Shown here in pieces: positions 16,060 through 25,230 of a stretch of 64,000 bases of DNA. This DNA is from Brevundimonas sp. LM2. Its GTDB lineage: Bacteria > Pseudomonadota > Alphaproteobacteria > Caulobacterales > Caulobacteraceae. Numbering within the stretch: position 1 is the stretch's first letter; each line of letters starts with the position of its first letter. The position numbers were made by a program, and so were the translations under genes. The notes under the pieces are model-generated. The model worked only from the letters and a program-made list of their open reading frames with translations. It was not told the origin of the DNA and did not search any database. The DNA is taken from assembly GCF_002002865.1 (NCBI RefSeq), contig NZ_CP019508.1, positions 2,150,501 to 2,214,500 on the forward strand, written 5' to 3'.

Positions 16060-16751
16060 GCGCCGCGCGTCCGCAGGAGCCGCCGATTGCAGACCTCCGA
16101 GCCCACGACGGCGAGCACCGACACGAGCACGGCGATGACGGCCAGTCGCATCGCCGCCCCCTCCCCCTCGGCGCGCTGCAGGGCGGAATAGATGGCGACG
16201 GGCAGGGTCTGGGTCTCGCCGGGGATGGATCCCGCGAAGGTCACCGTGGCCCCGAACTCACCAAACGCCCGCGCGAAACCCAGCAGGGCCGCCGCCACCA
16301 GACCGGGTGCCGCCAACGGCAGGGTTATTCGGGCGAACACCGCCAGCCGCGACGCCCCGAGGACCGAGGCCGCGTCTTCCAGCCCCCGATCGACGCCTTC
16401 GATCGCCAGCCGCAGCGGGCGCACCACCAGCGGCAGGGCCATCAGCGTCGCGGCCAGGGCCGCCCCGGTCCAGTGAAAGGCGAGCGTGACCCCGAAGGCC
16501 TCATTGAGGACGCGGCCGATCGGCCCCTGGACGCCGAACAGGTTGAGCAGGATCAGCCCCGTCACCACCGGCGGCAGGACGAGGGGCAGGTTCACGGCGG
16601 CCTCGAGGATCCAGCGTCCTGGGAAGCGCCCGCGGGCCAGCAGCATCGCCACGGCCAGCCCCAGCGGCAGGCAGACGACGAGGGCGACGGCCGCCACCTT
16701 GATTGACAGCCCCAGGGCCTGGAGCTCGAAATCGGACAGAGGCGCGAACAT
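16056..16751 (-). CDS. modB: Molybdate ABC transporter permease
   Basis: A 231-residue inner-membrane permease with five to six hydrophobic segments. The cytoplasmic EAA-like coupling loop is around [29 protein letters not shown], followed by [32 protein letters not shown], a highly typical ModB stretch. It begins one base after the modA stop and overlaps modC by four bases, so all three genes are translated as a unit. It forms the translocation channel for molybdate. Confidence 0.93.
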   Translation of the reverse strand: MFAPLSDFELQALGLSIKVAAVALVVCLPLGLAVAMLLARGRFPGRWILEAAVNLPLVLPPVVTGLILLNLFGVQGPIGRVLNEAFGVTLAFHWTGAALAATLMALPLVVRPLRLAIEGVDRGLEDAASVLGASRLAVFARITLPLAAPGLVAAALLGFARAFGEFGATVTFAGSIPGETQTLPVAIYSALQRAEGEGAAMRLAVIAVLVSVLAVVGSEVCNRRLLRTRGA

Positions 16752-17513
16752 TCAGCCCACCGGCTCGAACCCGCGGCGCCGGAACACCGCCGCCGCCATA
16801 GGCGAGGACAGATGGGCCAGGAAGGCGGTCGCCTCCGGGCCGCCGTCCACCCCCTTGGCCGCAGGATAGAGGATGATGGGCTGCTCCGCCGCCGGGGGGG
16901 CCAGCACGATGCGGACATCCGTCCGGCCGACGGCGTCGCTGCGATACACCACGCCGAGTGCCGCCTCGCCGCGCGCCACGAAGGCGCGCACGGCGCGGAC
17001 GTCGGCCCCGAACACGAGGCGATCCTTGACCGCGTCCCATCGTCCCGAGCGCTGCAGCCAGGCGCGGGCGTAGGCGCCCGCCGGCACGCTCTCCGGGTCG
17101 CCGATCGCCAGGCGGTCGCCGCCGCCGAGCGCCGCGAACGGATCGCCTTCCCCGTCGGTCCCCTTCGGCGCGATCACGACCAGGTCGTTGCGCAGCAGGT
17201 CGACGGGTTCCGCCCCCAGCCGTTCCGCCGCCTGGAGGCGATCCATCCAGGCGGGATCGGCCAGGATGATCACATCGGCCGGTGCGCCGGCCTGGACCTG
17301 ACGCGCCAAGCCTCCAGTGGCGCCGAACGACAGAACGACGGCCGTCCCCGCCTCCCGTTCATAGTCCGCAGCGATCTCGGTCAGCGCGTCGGTCAGGGAG
17401 GCGGCGGCGAAAACCGTCACGGTCCGGTCTCGTCCCGGCGCGGCGGGGGCGCATGCGGCGAGGACGACCAGGGCCAGACCGACGAACGCGGCCGTCAGAG
17501 CGTGTCGGTTCAT
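16752..17513 (-). CDS. modA: Molybdate-binding periplasmic lipoprotein
   Basis: A 253-residue substrate-binding protein of the ABC molybdate importer. The ATG at 17513 gives [21 protein letters not shown], a signal peptide with lipobox LAAC, so the mature protein is probably membrane-anchored. The oxyanion-binding regions are [15 protein letters not shown] and [20 protein letters not shown], followed by [16 protein letters not shown] and GVVYRSDA, all typical of ModA. It is the first gene of modABC and is divergent from moaA, with 49 bases between the starts. Confidence 0.93.
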   Translation of the reverse strand: MNRHALTAAFVGLALVVLAACAPAAPGRDRTVTVFAAASLTDALTEIAADYEREAGTAVVLSFGATGGLARQVQAGAPADVIILADPAWMDRLQAAERLGAEPVDLLRNDLVVIAPKGTDGEGDPFAALGGGDRLAIGDPESVPAGAYARAWLQRSGRWDAVKDRLVFGADVRAVRAFVARGEAALGVVYRSDAVGRTDVRIVLAPPAAEQPIILYPAAKGVDGGPEATAFLAHLSSPMAAAVFRRRGFEPVG

Positions 17514-17544
17514 GAGAAAAAATGCGCACCCATCGGCCAGGACC

Positions 17545-17552
17545 CGATATAG
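17545..17552. promoter_or_regulatory. Possible ModE half-site between modA and moaA
   Basis: The divergent spacer 17514-17562 carries CGATATAG, one half of the palindrome found intact at 29163 and 23610. The partner at N8 spacing (ACATGACG, 17561-17568) matches only five of eight positions and overlaps the moaA start. It would suit joint control of modABC and the moa operon but is weak on sequence alone. Confidence 0.3.
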
Positions 17553-17562
17553 TCCTTCGAAC

Positions 17563-18615
17563 ATGACGGTCCTCTATCAATCTGACAAGGCGATGCCGCT
17601 CGGCCTCGGCGCTCAGCCGCCGCTGGTCGATCCGTTCGGCCGGATGATCGACTACGTCCGCATCTCCGTGACCGACCGCTGCGATCTGCGCTGCCTCTAC
17701 TGCATGGCCGAGACCCCGGTCTTCCTGCCCAAGGCCGACCTTCTCAGTCTGGAAGAGCTCGAGCGGATGTGCGGGGCCTTCATCGATCTGGGCTGTCGCC
17801 GGATCCGCTTGACCGGCGGCGAGCCCCTGGTCCGCAAGGGCATGATGGATCTGGTCGCCGCCCTGTCCCGCCGCCTCAGGGCCGGAGATCTGGAAGAGAT
17901 TACCCTCACCACCAACGGCACCCAGCTCGCGCGGCACGCCGAGACCCTGGCCGGTTACGGCGTGCGCCGCATCAATGTCTCGCTGGACACCCTGGACCCG
18001 GACAAGTTCCGGCGCATCACCCGCGGCGGTGATCTGCGGGTCGTGATGGACGGGCTGGACGCGGCGCGGCAGGCGGGCCTGAAGCTCAAGATCAACACCG
18101 TCGCCCTGAAGGGCGACAACGCCGACGAACTGCCCGACCTGATCCGCTGGGCGCACGGTCTGGGCATGGACCTCACCCTGATCGAGACCATGCCGCTGGG
18201 CGAGATCGGCGCCGATCGCACCGACCAGTACCTGTCCCTCGCCACCGTCCGCGAGGCCTTGGGCCGGTTCTGGACCCTGACCCCCTCGACCCGGCGCACC
18301 AGCGGCCCCGCCCGCTATATGAAGGTGGAGGAGACCGGAGGGACGCTCGGGTTCATCACCCCGATGAGCCATCAGTTCTGCGAGGCGTGCAACCGGGTGC
18401 GCGTGACCTGCACCGGCCAGCTCTTCCTCTGCCTCGGACAGGACGATCAGGCGGATCTGCGTCAGGTGCTGCGCGATCACGCGGGTGACGACGCACCGGT
18501 TCGCGCGGCGATCCGCGCCGCGATCGCCCACAAGCCCAAGGGGCACGATTTCAGGATCGACCGCCCGGGCGCCGCGCCGGCGGTCATGCGCACCATGTCG
18601 ATGACCGGAGGCTGA
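17563..18615 (+). CDS. moaA: GTP 3',8-cyclase
   Basis: A 350-residue radical SAM enzyme that turns GTP into 3',8-cyclo-GTP, the first step of molybdopterin synthesis. The N-terminal cluster CDLRCLYC gives Cys40, Cys44 and Cys47. The C-terminal substrate cluster is [11 protein letters not shown] plus a later Cys in LFLCLG, and the protein ends in the conserved Gly-Gly tail (MTGG). The ATG at 17563 was preferred over an upstream GTG that would overlap modA. It starts the moaA-moaD-moaE-moaB-moaC-moeA operon, with moaD one base after its stop. Confidence 0.95.
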   Translation: MTVLYQSDKAMPLGLGAQPPLVDPFGRMIDYVRISVTDRCDLRCLYCMAETPVFLPKADLLSLEELERMCGAFIDLGCRRIRLTGGEPLVRKGMMDLVAALSRRLRAGDLEEITLTTNGTQLARHAETLAGYGVRRINVSLDTLDPDKFRRITRGGDLRVVMDGLDAARQAGLKLKINTVALKGDNADELPDLIRWAHGLGMDLTLIETMPLGEIGADRTDQYLSLATVREALGRFWTLTPSTRRTSGPARYMKVEETGGTLGFITPMSHQFCEACNRVRVTCTGQLFLCLGQDDQADLRQVLRDHAGDDAPVRAAIRAAIAHKPKGHDFRIDRPGAAPAVMRTMSMTGG

Positions 18616-18616
18616 G

Positions 18617-18871
18617 ATGGCGGTCGTAAAATTGTTCGGCACGATCGGCGACATCGCCGGCTGGTCCGAAGCCCGGCTCGACGGCGCCACCCTGGGCGAT
18701 ATCAAGGCCGCCGCGGCCCGCGACAATGCGCGCCTCGCGGAGCGGCTCGATCATCCGTCCACCCTGGTCATCCTCAACACCGCCCTGACCCCTTACAGCC
18801 TCCGCAGCGACGCGCTCGCCATCGCCCCCGAGGACGAGGTGGCCTTCGGCTCCCCGGTCGGCGGCGGCTGA
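18617..18871 (+). CDS. moaD: Molybdopterin synthase small subunit
   Basis: An 84-residue ubiquitin-like sulfur carrier. The beta-grasp fold is suggested by VKLFGTIGDIAG and LNTALTPYSLRSDALAIAPEDEVAFGSPVGGG. The C-terminal Gly-Gly needed for thiocarboxylation is present, with one additional Gly at the end. It lies between moaA and moaE and pairs with MoaE to put the dithiolene sulfurs into cPMP. Confidence 0.88.
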   Translation: MAVVKLFGTIGDIAGWSEARLDGATLGDIKAAAARDNARLAERLDHPSTLVILNTALTPYSLRSDALAIAPEDEVAFGSPVGGG

Positions 18872-18874
18872 GCC

Positions 18875-19333
18875 ATGATCCGCATCACCCAGGATCCGAT
18901 CGACGCGGCCGAACTGCTGCGCGGCTTCTGCCAGGACCGTCTCGACACTGGGGCGGTGGTCTCCTTCACCGGCCTGACCCGGGGCCGCACGGGCGACCGC
19001 ACGGTCGACGCCCTGACCCTGGAAGCCTACCCCGGCTTCACCGAGCGGGTGATGGAAGAGATCGAGGCCGACGCCCGTGCCCGCTTCGACATCCAGGACG
19101 CCCTGACCGTGCACCGCTGGGGCACCATCGCGGTGGGCGAGCCGGTGATCTTCGTCGCCGTCGCCGCCGCCCATCGCCGCTCCGCCTTCGAGGCCGCCGA
19201 CTTCCTGATGGACCATTTCAAGACCCGGGCGCCGTTCTGGAAGCGGGAGGACGGCCCCGACGGCCGCCGCTGGATCGAGCCCCGCGACCAGGACCACGCC
19301 GATCTGACCCGCTGGGCCGAGGAGACTCCATGA
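18875..19333 (+). CDS. moaE: Molybdopterin synthase catalytic subunit
   Basis: A 152-residue MoaE: VVSFTGLTRG, LEAYPGFTERVMEEI, the signature VHRWGTIAVGEPVIFVAVAAAHR, and FLMDHFKTRAPFWKRE containing the catalytic Lys region. It starts three bases after moaD and overlaps moaB by four bases. Together with MoaD it converts cyclic pyranopterin monophosphate to molybdopterin in the cytoplasm. Confidence 0.94.
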   Translation: MIRITQDPIDAAELLRGFCQDRLDTGAVVSFTGLTRGRTGDRTVDALTLEAYPGFTERVMEEIEADARARFDIQDALTVHRWGTIAVGEPVIFVAVAAAHRRSAFEAADFLMDHFKTRAPFWKREDGPDGRRWIEPRDQDHADLTRWAEETP

Positions 19334-19896
19334 CCGACCCGCTCGCCGACCTGCAGCCCCCCGCCCCCGGCGGCCGCCTCGTCGACCTCCCCTTCACCCC
19401 CGTACGGATCGCCGTCCTGACGATCTCCGACACCCGCGACGAGGAGAGCGACACCTCCGGCAAGATCCTCGCCGACCGGATCGTCGAAGCCGGCCACAGC
19501 CCCGTCCTGCGCGACATCGTGCCCGACGACGTCGAGGCCATCCGGGCCCGGGTCCGGAGCTGGATCGCGGACGGCGCGGTGGACGTCGTCATCACCACGG
19601 GCGGAACCGGCCTGACCGGCCGTGACGTCACGCCCGAGGCCCTGGAGCCCCTGTTCGACAAGCGGATCGACGGCTTTTCAGTCATCTTCCATCAGGTCAG
19701 CTACCAGACCATCGGACTGTCGACCCTGCAGTCGCGGGCGACGGCCGGCCTGATCGACGGCGTCTTCGTCTTCTGCCTGCCGGGCTCCAACGGCGCGGTC
19801 CGCGACGGCTGGGACAAGGTCATCCGCTGGCAACTCGACAGCCGTCACAAGCCCTGCAACATGGTCGAACTGATGCCCCGGCTGCTGGAGCGGTGA
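19330..19896 (+). CDS. moaB: Molybdenum cofactor biosynthesis protein B
   Basis: A 188-residue MogA/MoaB-fold protein: [21 protein letters not shown], the molybdopterin-binding [15 protein letters not shown], and [18 protein letters not shown]. MoaB/MogA adenylate molybdopterin; no separate mogA is seen here, so this may be the adenylyltransferase. It has four-base overlaps on both sides (ATGA with moaE, GTGA with moaC). Confidence 0.92.
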   Translation: MTDPLADLQPPAPGGRLVDLPFTPVRIAVLTISDTRDEESDTSGKILADRIVEAGHSPVLRDIVPDDVEAIRARVRSWIADGAVDVVITTGGTGLTGRDVTPEALEPLFDKRIDGFSVIFHQVSYQTIGLSTLQSRATAGLIDGVFVFCLPGSNGAVRDGWDKVIRWQLDSRHKPCNMVELMPRLLER

Positions 19897-20396
19897 TGTC
19901 GGATCCGAACGCGCCGCCCGGGACGGACCTGACCCATATCGACGCCGACGGCCGCGTCCGCATGGTCGACGTCTCGGACAAGGCGACGACGACGCGCGAG
20001 GCGACGGCGCACGGCCGCATCCTCATGGCCCCCGAGACGCTCGCCCTGGCCCTGTCGGGCGGCGGCAAGAAGGGCGACGTCCGCGCCGTGGCCGAGATCG
20101 CCGGCGTCATGGCCGCGAAGCGCACGTCCGAGCTGATCCCGATGTGTCATCCCCTGATGCTGACCTCGGTCAAGGTCTCCGTCCGGCCGAGCGAGGACGG
20201 CTCGGGTCTTGAGGCGACCGCCACGGCGCGGACCCAGGGCCAGACCGGGGTCGAGATGGAGGCCCTGACGGCCGCGTCCGTCGCCCTCCTGACCCTCTAC
20301 GACATGCTCAAGGCGGTCGATCGCGGCATGGTCATCACCGGCCTCGGCCTGCTGATGAAGTCCGGCGGGGCCTCCGGCGACTGGAGGCGGGCATGA
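19893..20396 (+). CDS. moaC: Cyclic pyranopterin monophosphate synthase
   Basis: A 167-residue MoaC, which with MoaA makes cPMP. Family motifs are [53 protein letters not shown], and [25 protein letters not shown] with the catalytic Lys. The start may be the GTG at 19893 (overlapping the moaB stop) or the ATG at 19896. The stop overlaps moeA by four bases. Confidence 0.95.
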   Translation: MMSDPNAPPGTDLTHIDADGRVRMVDVSDKATTTREATAHGRILMAPETLALALSGGGKKGDVRAVAEIAGVMAAKRTSELIPMCHPLMLTSVKVSVRPSEDGSGLEATATARTQGQTGVEMEALTAASVALLTLYDMLKAVDRGMVITGLGLLMKSGGASGDWRRA

Positions 20397-21592
20397 GCCT
20401 GCCGTCGGTCGAGACCGCCCGTGCGACCATGCTGGCGGGGATCGGCCCGCTGGGCACGGAGGCCATGCCGCTGATGGAAGCGGACGGCTGTTGGCTGGCT
20501 GAACCCGTCACGGCGGGACGCGACCAGCCGCCGTTCCACGCCTCGGCCATGGACGGCTGGGCCGTGCGCGGCGCCGACGTCCGGCCGGATGCGCGGCTCG
20601 TCGTCGTCGGCGAGAGCGCGGCAGGCCACGACGCCGGTCTGACGGTCGAACCCGGCGAGGCCGCCCGCATCTTCACCGGGGCGGCCCTGCCCCCCGGCGC
20701 CGATCGGGTGGTGATCCAGGAAGAGGCCCGATGCGACGGCGGCACGGTCGTCCTGGCGGCCGCCCCGGACGCCCCCACCTGGGTCCGCCCGCAAGGCTGC
20801 GACTTCCGCGCCGGTCAGGTCCTGCTCGAGGCAGGAACGCGCCTCAACCCCTGGCGTCTGGCCCTCGCCGCCTCGGCGGGCCGCGCCACGGTGACCTGCC
20901 GCCGTCGCCCCGTGATCGCCCTGCTGTCGACCGGCGACGAACTGGTCGCGCCTGGATCGGCCGCCGGTCCGCACCAGATCTACGACGCCTGCGCCCCGGC
21001 CCTGGCCGCCTTCGTCCGGCGCAGCGGCGGAACGCCTGTCCACCTCGGCCCGGCCCGGGACGACGAGGCCTCGATCCTTGCCGCCATCGACAGCGGAGCC
21101 TTCGATCTTCTGGTGACGGTCGGCGGCGCCTCGGTCGGCGACCACGATCGCGTCAAGCCGGCGGTCCGGTCGATCGGCGGCGTGCTTTTGGTAGAGGGCG
21201 TGGCCGTGCGTCCCGGCAAGCCCGTCTGGTTCGCGCACCTGGCCGATGGTCGCCCGTTGCTGGGCCTCCCCGGCAATCCCGCTTCCGCCCTCGTCTGCGC
21301 CGAGCTGTTTCTGGCACCTCTGATCGCCGCCCTCCAGGGCGGGTCGGCGGATGTCGAGACCGTCCCGGCGGTTCTAGAGGGTCCGCTCGCTGCGAACGGA
21401 GCGCGCGAACACTATATGCGCGCCGTCCTCACGACGGGGTCCGACGGCGTCCGTCGCGTGCGTCCGATGACCGACCAGGACTCGTCCCTGGTCACGGTCA
21501 TGGCCGCCGCCAACGGGCTCGTGCGCCGCCTTCCCGGCGCCCAGGGGCTTCAAGCCGGTGCGGACGTCGGGGTTCTAATTCCCGCACGCTGA
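20393..21592 (+). CDS. moeA: Molybdopterin molybdotransferase
   Basis: A 399-residue MoeA, which inserts molybdate into adenylated molybdopterin. Visible motifs are [66 protein letters not shown], and the domain III core [34 protein letters not shown]. It is the last gene of the moa operon. The 66 bases between its stop and the convergent hxlR gene hold no clear terminator. Confidence 0.94.
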   Translation: MSLPSVETARATMLAGIGPLGTEAMPLMEADGCWLAEPVTAGRDQPPFHASAMDGWAVRGADVRPDARLVVVGESAAGHDAGLTVEPGEAARIFTGAALPPGADRVVIQEEARCDGGTVVLAAAPDAPTWVRPQGCDFRAGQVLLEAGTRLNPWRLALAASAGRATVTCRRRPVIALLSTGDELVAPGSAAGPHQIYDACAPALAAFVRRSGGTPVHLGPARDDEASILAAIDSGAFDLLVTVGGASVGDHDRVKPAVRSIGGVLLVEGVAVRPGKPVWFAHLADGRPLLGLPGNPASALVCAELFLAPLIAALQGGSADVETVPAVLEGPLAANGAREHYMRAVLTTGSDGVRRVRPMTDQDSSLVTVMAAANGLVRRLPGAQGLQAGADVGVLIPAR

Positions 21593-21658
21593 GGTGCCTC
21601 AGGCGAACCGGCCTAGTCCGGAAAGCTGGACGCGGCGCTCTCGCCGACAGAACCCCAC

Positions 21659-22072
21659 CTATAGACCGTTTTGGTCATAGGCCCGTCGACACGCGTCGAT
21701 GTTCGGCCAATTGTCCCGGATCCAGCCCGTGAATCCTTCGAGCGCAGGCAGCATGCTCGCGCCCATCTCGGTCAGTTCGTATTCGACGCGCGGCGGCACT
21801 TCCGGAAAATAGTGCCGCACCAGAAGGCCGTCCCGCTGGAGATTGCGCAGGGTAAGGGTCAGCATCCGCTGGGTGATGCCTTCGATCCCGGCCTTCAGCT
21901 CCGAGAAGCGCAGACGATGGCCCTGCGCCACCGCCAGATGCGACATCACCAGGATCGTCCACTTGTCGCCGAGCCGGGCCAGGACGCTATTGGGCGCGCA
22001 GGCGCGAAACCGGGGGCCGTCGGCCGTCTCCTCATAGGACCGGCCGTGAATGGACTTGAGCGTCGGTGTCAC
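21659..22072 (-). CDS. HxlR-family transcriptional regulator
   Basis: A 137-residue winged-helix protein with the HxlR/MarR-like core: CAPNSVLARLGDKWTILVMSHL, RFSELKAGIEGITQRMLTLTLRNLQRDGLLVR, and VEYELTEMGASMLPALEGFTGW. The Cys near residue 25 matches the redox-sensing Cys of QorR/HypR-type relatives. It is divergent from the NmrA-like gene, 90 bases apart, and probably controls it. Its ligand or signal is unknown. Confidence 0.9.
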   Translation of the reverse strand: MTPTLKSIHGRSYEETADGPRFRACAPNSVLARLGDKWTILVMSHLAVAQGHRLRFSELKAGIEGITQRMLTLTLRNLQRDGLLVRHYFPEVPPRVEYELTEMGASMLPALEGFTGWIRDNWPNIDACRRAYDQNGL

Positions 22073-22162
22073 CGATGTGCCTTAGGCTTGAATTTGTGCC
22101 GTCTTCCGGCGCGTCTGCAGCGGTATATATGCGTAACCTTCAACGATGATGAGGGTTTTGCA

Positions 22163-23077
22163 ATGACGAATTCAACGGGACCGATCCTAGTCTTTGGTGC
22201 CACCGGCCAGCAGGGCGGCTCGGTCGCCCGAGCCCTGCTCGAGGCCGGTCGCGCGGTGCGAATCCTGGCGCGCAATCCCGCAGCGCCCGCCGCCGAGGCC
22301 CTCCGCACCGCCGGCGCCAAGGTCTTCCAAGGCGATTTCGAGGACCCGGCGTCGATCCGGCGGGCGATGCAGGGCGCCGACGGCGTCTTCAGCGTCCAGA
22401 CCAGTTCGCCCGGCGGCGAGATCACCGACGCCCAGGAGATCGCCTGGGGCATCCTCGTCGCCGATCTGGCGGCCGAATGCGGCGTGCGCCACCTCGTCTA
22501 CAGCTCCGGCGCTGCGGTCGGAGATCGGCCGACCGGCATGGGCCATTTCGACAGCAAGATGCAGATCGAGGCGCACATCCGGGCCCTGCCCATCGCCGCG
22601 ACCATCGTACGGCCAACGGTCTTCATGGAGATGCTGATGATGCCGGGCTTCGGCCTCGATGAAGGGCGCTTCAGCTTCTTCATGACGCCCGACCAGTCCA
22701 TGGAGTTCATAGCCGTCGAGGACATCGGCAAGCTTGTCTCCGCAGTGTTCGCCGATCGCGAGCGGTTCGTCGGCCAGACCTTCGACATCGCCGGCGATCG
22801 CGCCACGGGTCGCGATCTCGAACGCGTTTTCAGCGCAACCGCCGGCCGGCCCATTCCCTACGCCCGGTTCAGTGACGAGGTGCTCGCGGCCAACCCCTTC
22901 CTTCAGAAGCTAACGGCGTTGCAGGACCAAGGGAGCCTCGCTGGATCGGCGGATCTGGACGCGCTCCGCGCCCTCGTCCCCGATCTGCTGTCCTTTGAGT
23001 CCTGGCTCGCCGGTTCGGGCAATCCCCAGTTCGTTGCGGCACTCAAAGCTTCGGGAAACTGGGCCTACAGCCAGTGA
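22163..23077 (+). CDS. NmrA-like NAD(P)-binding oxidoreductase
   Basis: A 304-residue atypical SDR of the NmrA/HSCARG kind. The dinucleotide loop ILVFGATGQQGGSVARALL is followed by VRILARNP (NADPH-preferring Arg), and no catalytic YxxxK is evident, which fits a sensor or an ene-reductase-like member. The ATG at 22163 follows GAGG. Divergent pairing with an HxlR regulator is a common arrangement for quinone or electrophile response genes. It is inserted between the moa operon and the ModE gene. Confidence 0.85.
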   Translation: MTNSTGPILVFGATGQQGGSVARALLEAGRAVRILARNPAAPAAEALRTAGAKVFQGDFEDPASIRRAMQGADGVFSVQTSSPGGEITDAQEIAWGILVADLAAECGVRHLVYSSGAAVGDRPTGMGHFDSKMQIEAHIRALPIAATIVRPTVFMEMLMMPGFGLDEGRFSFFMTPDQSMEFIAVEDIGKLVSAVFADRERFVGQTFDIAGDRATGRDLERVFSATAGRPIPYARFSDEVLAANPFLQKLTALQDQGSLAGSADLDALRALVPDLLSFESWLAGSGNPQFVAALKASGNWAYSQ

Positions 23078-23195
23078 GGCACCCCCGCCCCCGGGCCTAA
23101 AGGTTGCCGACCGGACGCTGGTGTCCTTGAGTTTCGCCGTTTCGGTGCCCAGCCATCCGGACGTATACGACGATCCGGCAAAGGGAGTGGCTGAG

Positions 23196-23579
23196 ATGCT
23201 GGCGCGGGTCGGACCGGTGAAACTGAGACTCCAGGTGATGAGCGCCCAGACCGGGGCCATGGGCCCGGGCAAGGCGGCGGTCCTGGAGGCGATCCAGACG
23301 CACGGCTCGATCTCCGGCGCAGGTCGCGCCCTGCGCATGAGCTACAAGCGCTGCTGGGCCCTGGTGGACGAGATGAACCGATGCTGGCGGGCGCCGCTGG
23401 TCACCGCCGTCCGGGGCGGGCCGACGCAAGGCGCCCTGCTGACCGAGGAGGGCGCCCGGGTGCTCGCCGCCTTCCGCGCGCTCGAACACCATCTGGCGGC
23501 GGCCACCCGGGACGACCCGGCCTATGCGATCTTGGTCGACAACCTGCGGGAAACGCCGCTTCCGGCGGCGACGGCCTGA
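23196..23579 (+). CDS. ModE-type winged-helix regulator, HTH domain only
   Basis: A 127-residue protein with the N-terminal DNA-binding domain of ModE: GPGKAAVLEAIQTHGSISGAGRALRMSYKRCWALVDEMN, then a wing with GGPTQGALLTEEGARVL. AAGGGAG precedes the ATG at 23196. Full-length ModE (about 260 residues) adds two Mop domains that bind molybdate; here the gene ends after the HTH and a short helix. Its position between moa and xdhC and the nearby ModE-like palindromes support a role in molybdenum control. How it would sense molybdate is unclear. Confidence 0.85.
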   Translation: MLARVGPVKLRLQVMSAQTGAMGPGKAAVLEAIQTHGSISGAGRALRMSYKRCWALVDEMNRCWRAPLVTAVRGGPTQGALLTEEGARVLAAFRALEHHLAAATRDDPAYAILVDNLRETPLPAATA

Positions 23580-23609
23580 CAGCGCTCCGATGTTGTGGCG
23601 GATGCCCAC

Positions 23610-23633
23610 CGATGTATATGGAGCGCTATAACG
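23610..23633. promoter_or_regulatory. ModE-box-like palindrome upstream of xdhC
   Basis: On the minus strand this 24-bp site reads CGTTATAG-N8-ATACATCG; on the plus strand it starts CGATGTAT and ends CTATAACG. The half-sites and the N8 spacing match the element at 29163-29186 and resemble the E. coli modA ModE box as I remember it. It lies 61 bases before the xdhC ATG. Confidence 0.6.
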
Positions 23634-23694
23634 GCCCCACCGGCACCGGCCGTGTGCGGGCCGGGCGCGGACAGGCCGCGCTGCAGGATGATGG

Positions 23695-24609
23695 ATGAGC
23701 GACTGGTACAGCGCCGGGCTTGAGGACGACATGCGCCCGCGCATGATCGCCGCCGGCGACCGCGGACAGCCCTTCGCCCTTATCACGATCACCGCGGCCG
23801 AGGGTGGTGGGCCGCGGGGCGTCGGGGCCCAGATGGTCGTCACCGCCGATGACATGGGCGGGTTCCTGTCCGGCGGGTGCATCGAGGCCGACGTGGCCCT
23901 GCACGGCCGGGAGGTCCTCTCGACCGGCGCGCCGAGGCGCGTCGTCTATGGGCGCGGCAGCCCCTATGTCGACACCCGCCTGCCCTGCGGCGGCCGGCTC
24001 GATCTTCTCGTCGAAGCCATCGCGCCGGACGATCCGGCCCTCGAAGCGCTCAGACGGGCGCGTGATGATCGGCGGCTCGTCACCCTCCTCTCCGACGGCG
24101 AGCGCCGCGCGGTCGTGAACGGCCCGGCGGAGCATCCCGACCGGCTGCGCGACTATGTCCCTGTGCAGCGCCTGGTGGTGATCGGCTCGGACGCCTTCGC
24201 CCTGGCCATGGCCGCGGCGGGTCAGGCCCAGGGCTGGGAGGTCACCCTGGTCCGCCCCAAGGGCCCCGACACCCCGCCGCCGCTGGCCATCGATTACCGA
24301 CGCGACGATCCCGCCGCCGCCCTGTCCGCGCTCGAACTGGACCGATGGACCGCCGTCGCCGTGGCCACCCATGACGCCGATCTCGACCACGAGGCCCTTA
24401 CGACGGCGCTTCGACAGGACACCGGCTATGTCGGGGTGCTCGGGGCGAGACGACGTCTGCCCGAACGTCTGGCGCGTCTGGAGGCGGAGGGGGTGACGCC
24501 CGAGGCCCTGAAGCGGCTGCATGCCCCGATCGGCCTGCCGATCGCCGCGCGCGCCCCGCACGAGGTCGCTGCGGCCGTCATCGCCGAGATCATCGGCGCG
24601 CGGGCGTGA
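23695..24609 (+). CDS. xdhC: XdhC/CoxI family Moco maturation factor
   Basis: A 304-residue XdhC-family protein with an N-terminal XdhC/CoxI domain (ALITITAAEGGGPRGVGAQMVV, GFLSGGCIEADVALHGREVL, LPCGGRLDLLVEAI) and a C-terminal Rossmann domain (RLVVIGSDAFALAMA, TGYVGVLGARRRLPERLARL, APIGLPIAARAPHEVAAAVIAEI). These proteins bind Moco, promote its sulfuration and insert it into xanthine-dehydrogenase-family enzymes. It overlaps mocA by four bases (GTGA) and faces paoABC, the probable client. The GGCIEADV Cys is the usual conserved residue. Confidence 0.9.
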   Translation: MSDWYSAGLEDDMRPRMIAAGDRGQPFALITITAAEGGGPRGVGAQMVVTADDMGGFLSGGCIEADVALHGREVLSTGAPRRVVYGRGSPYVDTRLPCGGRLDLLVEAIAPDDPALEALRRARDDRRLVTLLSDGERRAVVNGPAEHPDRLRDYVPVQRLVVIGSDAFALAMAAAGQAQGWEVTLVRPKGPDTPPPLAIDYRRDDPAAALSALELDRWTAVAVATHDADLDHEALTTALRQDTGYVGVLGARRRLPERLARLEAEGVTPEALKRLHAPIGLPIAARAPHEVAAAVIAEIIGARA

Positions 24610-25193
24610 GCCGGCATGCGCTGGTCCTGGCCGGGGGCGCGGGGCGACGGTTCGGCGGCGCCAAGCTCCTGGCCGACTGGCGCGGGCGACCGCTGGTGGT
24701 GTGGGCGGTCGAGATCGCGCTGGCGGCGCCGGTCGACGGCGTGGTCGTCGTGGTCGGGAGCCGCGCCGCGGAGGTTCGTTCCGCCCTCGCCGACCTGAGC
24801 GATCCGAGACTGGGGATCGTGGAGGCTGCGGACTGGGAGGACGGGCTGTCCGCCTCCCTGAGGTGCGGGGTCACGGCCTTGCCCCCGGAGGCTGCAAGCC
24901 TGGCCATCTTCCTGGGCGACATGCCCCTCGTCGACCCCGCCTCGGTCGGCCCCCTGATCGACGCCGTCGAGGCCGGGGCGGTCGCCGCGCGCCTCGACCA
25001 CGCCGACGGCCCGGCCCATCCCATCGTCTTCGGACACAGCCTTTTTCCGGACCTGCTGCGAACCCGGGGCGATCGGGGGGCGCGGCCCCTGCTGATCGAT
25101 CGCGACGCCGTCGCCGTCTTCACGACCACGGACGACGGGGCCGTGTTCGACGTCGATCGCCCGGAGGATCTCGGCCGTCAGGCCGGGCGATGA
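24606..25193 (+). CDS. mocA: Molybdenum cofactor cytidylyltransferase (MobA-like NTP transferase)
   Basis: A 195-residue nucleotidyltransferase: ALVLAGGAGRRFGGAKLLADWRGRPLV (nucleotide loop with Gly-rich LAGG and Lys), ADWEDGLSASLRCGV, FLGDMPLVDP (metal Asp) and PAHPIVFG, matching MocA. It attaches CMP to Moco for xanthine-oxidase-family enzymes. It starts at the GTG at 24606 that overlaps the xdhC stop and ends convergently with paoC. Pairing with xdhC and paoABC supports the CMP rather than the GMP form of the cofactor. Confidence 0.88.
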   Translation: MSRHALVLAGGAGRRFGGAKLLADWRGRPLVVWAVEIALAAPVDGVVVVVGSRAAEVRSALADLSDPRLGIVEAADWEDGLSASLRCGVTALPPEAASLAIFLGDMPLVDPASVGPLIDAVEAGAVAARLDHADGPAHPIVFGHSLFPDLLRTRGDRGARPLLIDRDAVAVFTTTDDGAVFDVDRPEDLGRQAGR

Positions 25194-25230
25194 ACAGACC
25201 GGTACGCGACCAAGGTTGTCGGCGCGAGGA

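Noticed and set aside
17514..17562. Moco riboswitch upstream of moaA
   Set aside because: Only 49 bases separate modA and moaA starts, too few for the known moco RNA fold.
23157..23178. CGTATACG palindrome before the ModE-like gene as a third ModE box
   Set aside because: Half-sites and spacing do not match the two 24-bp elements.
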